Positions 6,361 through 6,524 of a DNA stretch of 6,524 nt are shown piece after piece. Source of the DNA: Acidobacteriaceae bacterium (GTDB taxonomy: Bacteria > Acidobacteriota > Terriglobia > Terriglobales > Acidobacteriaceae); NCBI GenBank assembly GCA_003132825.1, contig PKYX01000368.1, forward strand, positions 1 through 6,524. The letters run 5' to 3'. The notes beneath the pieces were generated by a model, which saw only the letters and a program-made list of their open reading frames with translations, did no database searches and had not been told where the DNA came from. The first letter of the stretch is position 1; every line of letters starts with the position of its first letter. A program made the translations under genes and the position numbers.

Positions 6361-6524
6361 GGAAGCGGCTCCAGTTGGGAGCGGGAAAGCCAGCCGTGCT
6401 GTCCGTCTTCGGTTTCTACGCCGTACCAGTATGGGGTCACGATCAGGATTACAACATCGGCGCCGGCCGGGAGATCCTTCACCGTGGTTGCGGTATGGAA
6501 AGGCGCCGATTTTAGTTGGCCGCC
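6357..6524 (-). CDS. SH3-domain protein, C-terminal fragment running off the window
   Basis: The minus strand is open from the window edge to TGA 6359-6357 and codes for 55 residues. These include LKSAPFHTATTVKDLPAG, ADVVILI, YWYGVE, GQHGWLSRSQ and LEPLP at the end. The pattern of a glycine turn, a Trp/Tyr strand, a GW-hydrophobic strand and a closing short strand is that of a bacterial SH3 (SH3_3-like) domain, here at the extreme C-terminus. The stop overlaps the ATG of the next gene by four bases, so the two are in one operon and translationally coupled. The rest of the protein, its start and any signal peptide lie beyond the window. The fragment is too short for length-filtered ORF calling and is easily missed, but codon frame, overlap and domain pattern all agree. 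Confidence 0.78.
   Translation of the reverse strand, partial: GGQLKSAPFHTATTVKDLPAGADVVILIVTPYWYGVETEDGQHGWLSRSQLEPLP

Overview
The window is about 6.5 kb of gene-dense, high-GC bacterial chromosome with no RNA genes, insertion sequences or CRISPR repeats that I can see. The short GNAT-type N-acetylglutamate synthase between argH and argJ, together with the secreted SH3-like proteins of unknown role, would fit a soil Acidobacteriota-type genome. That taxonomic guess is inference only.

Left third (1-3054, + strand): the downstream end of an arginine-biosynthesis operon. A 5'-truncated argH (argininosuccinate lyase) overlaps by 14 bases a small GNAT acetyltransferase resembling short ArgA-type N-acetylglutamate synthases. 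That gene overlaps a complete argJ (ornithine acetyltransferase) by 4 bases (ATGA). The acetyltransferase would charge glutamate with acetyl groups, ArgJ would recycle the acetyl group from N-acetylornithine to glutamate, and ArgH would perform the last step to arginine. The operon promoter lies upstream of the window.

Middle (3078-4334, - strand): a complete 12-TM major facilitator superfamily transporter of the anion:cation symporter (ACS) type, convergent with argJ across a 23-base gap. Next comes a DUF302 gene (4915 down to 4429, - strand) that is missing from simple ORF lists because it is broken. It has an in-frame amber codon at 4774-4772 and a frameshift near 4500-4490 that separates a well-conserved C-terminal helix from the rest.

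Right third (5068-6524, - strand): two ATGA-overlapping genes for extracytoplasmic proteins. One is a 430-residue protein with a signal peptide and an SH3-like domain. The other is the C-terminal 55 residues of a second SH3-domain protein that runs off the window edge. The two SH3 segments resemble each other.

I found no convincing new biological system. The most informative observations are the doubly damaged DUF302 gene, the argH/argA overlap that resembles a precursor of the known ArgH(A) fusions, and the tandem SH3 gene pair.
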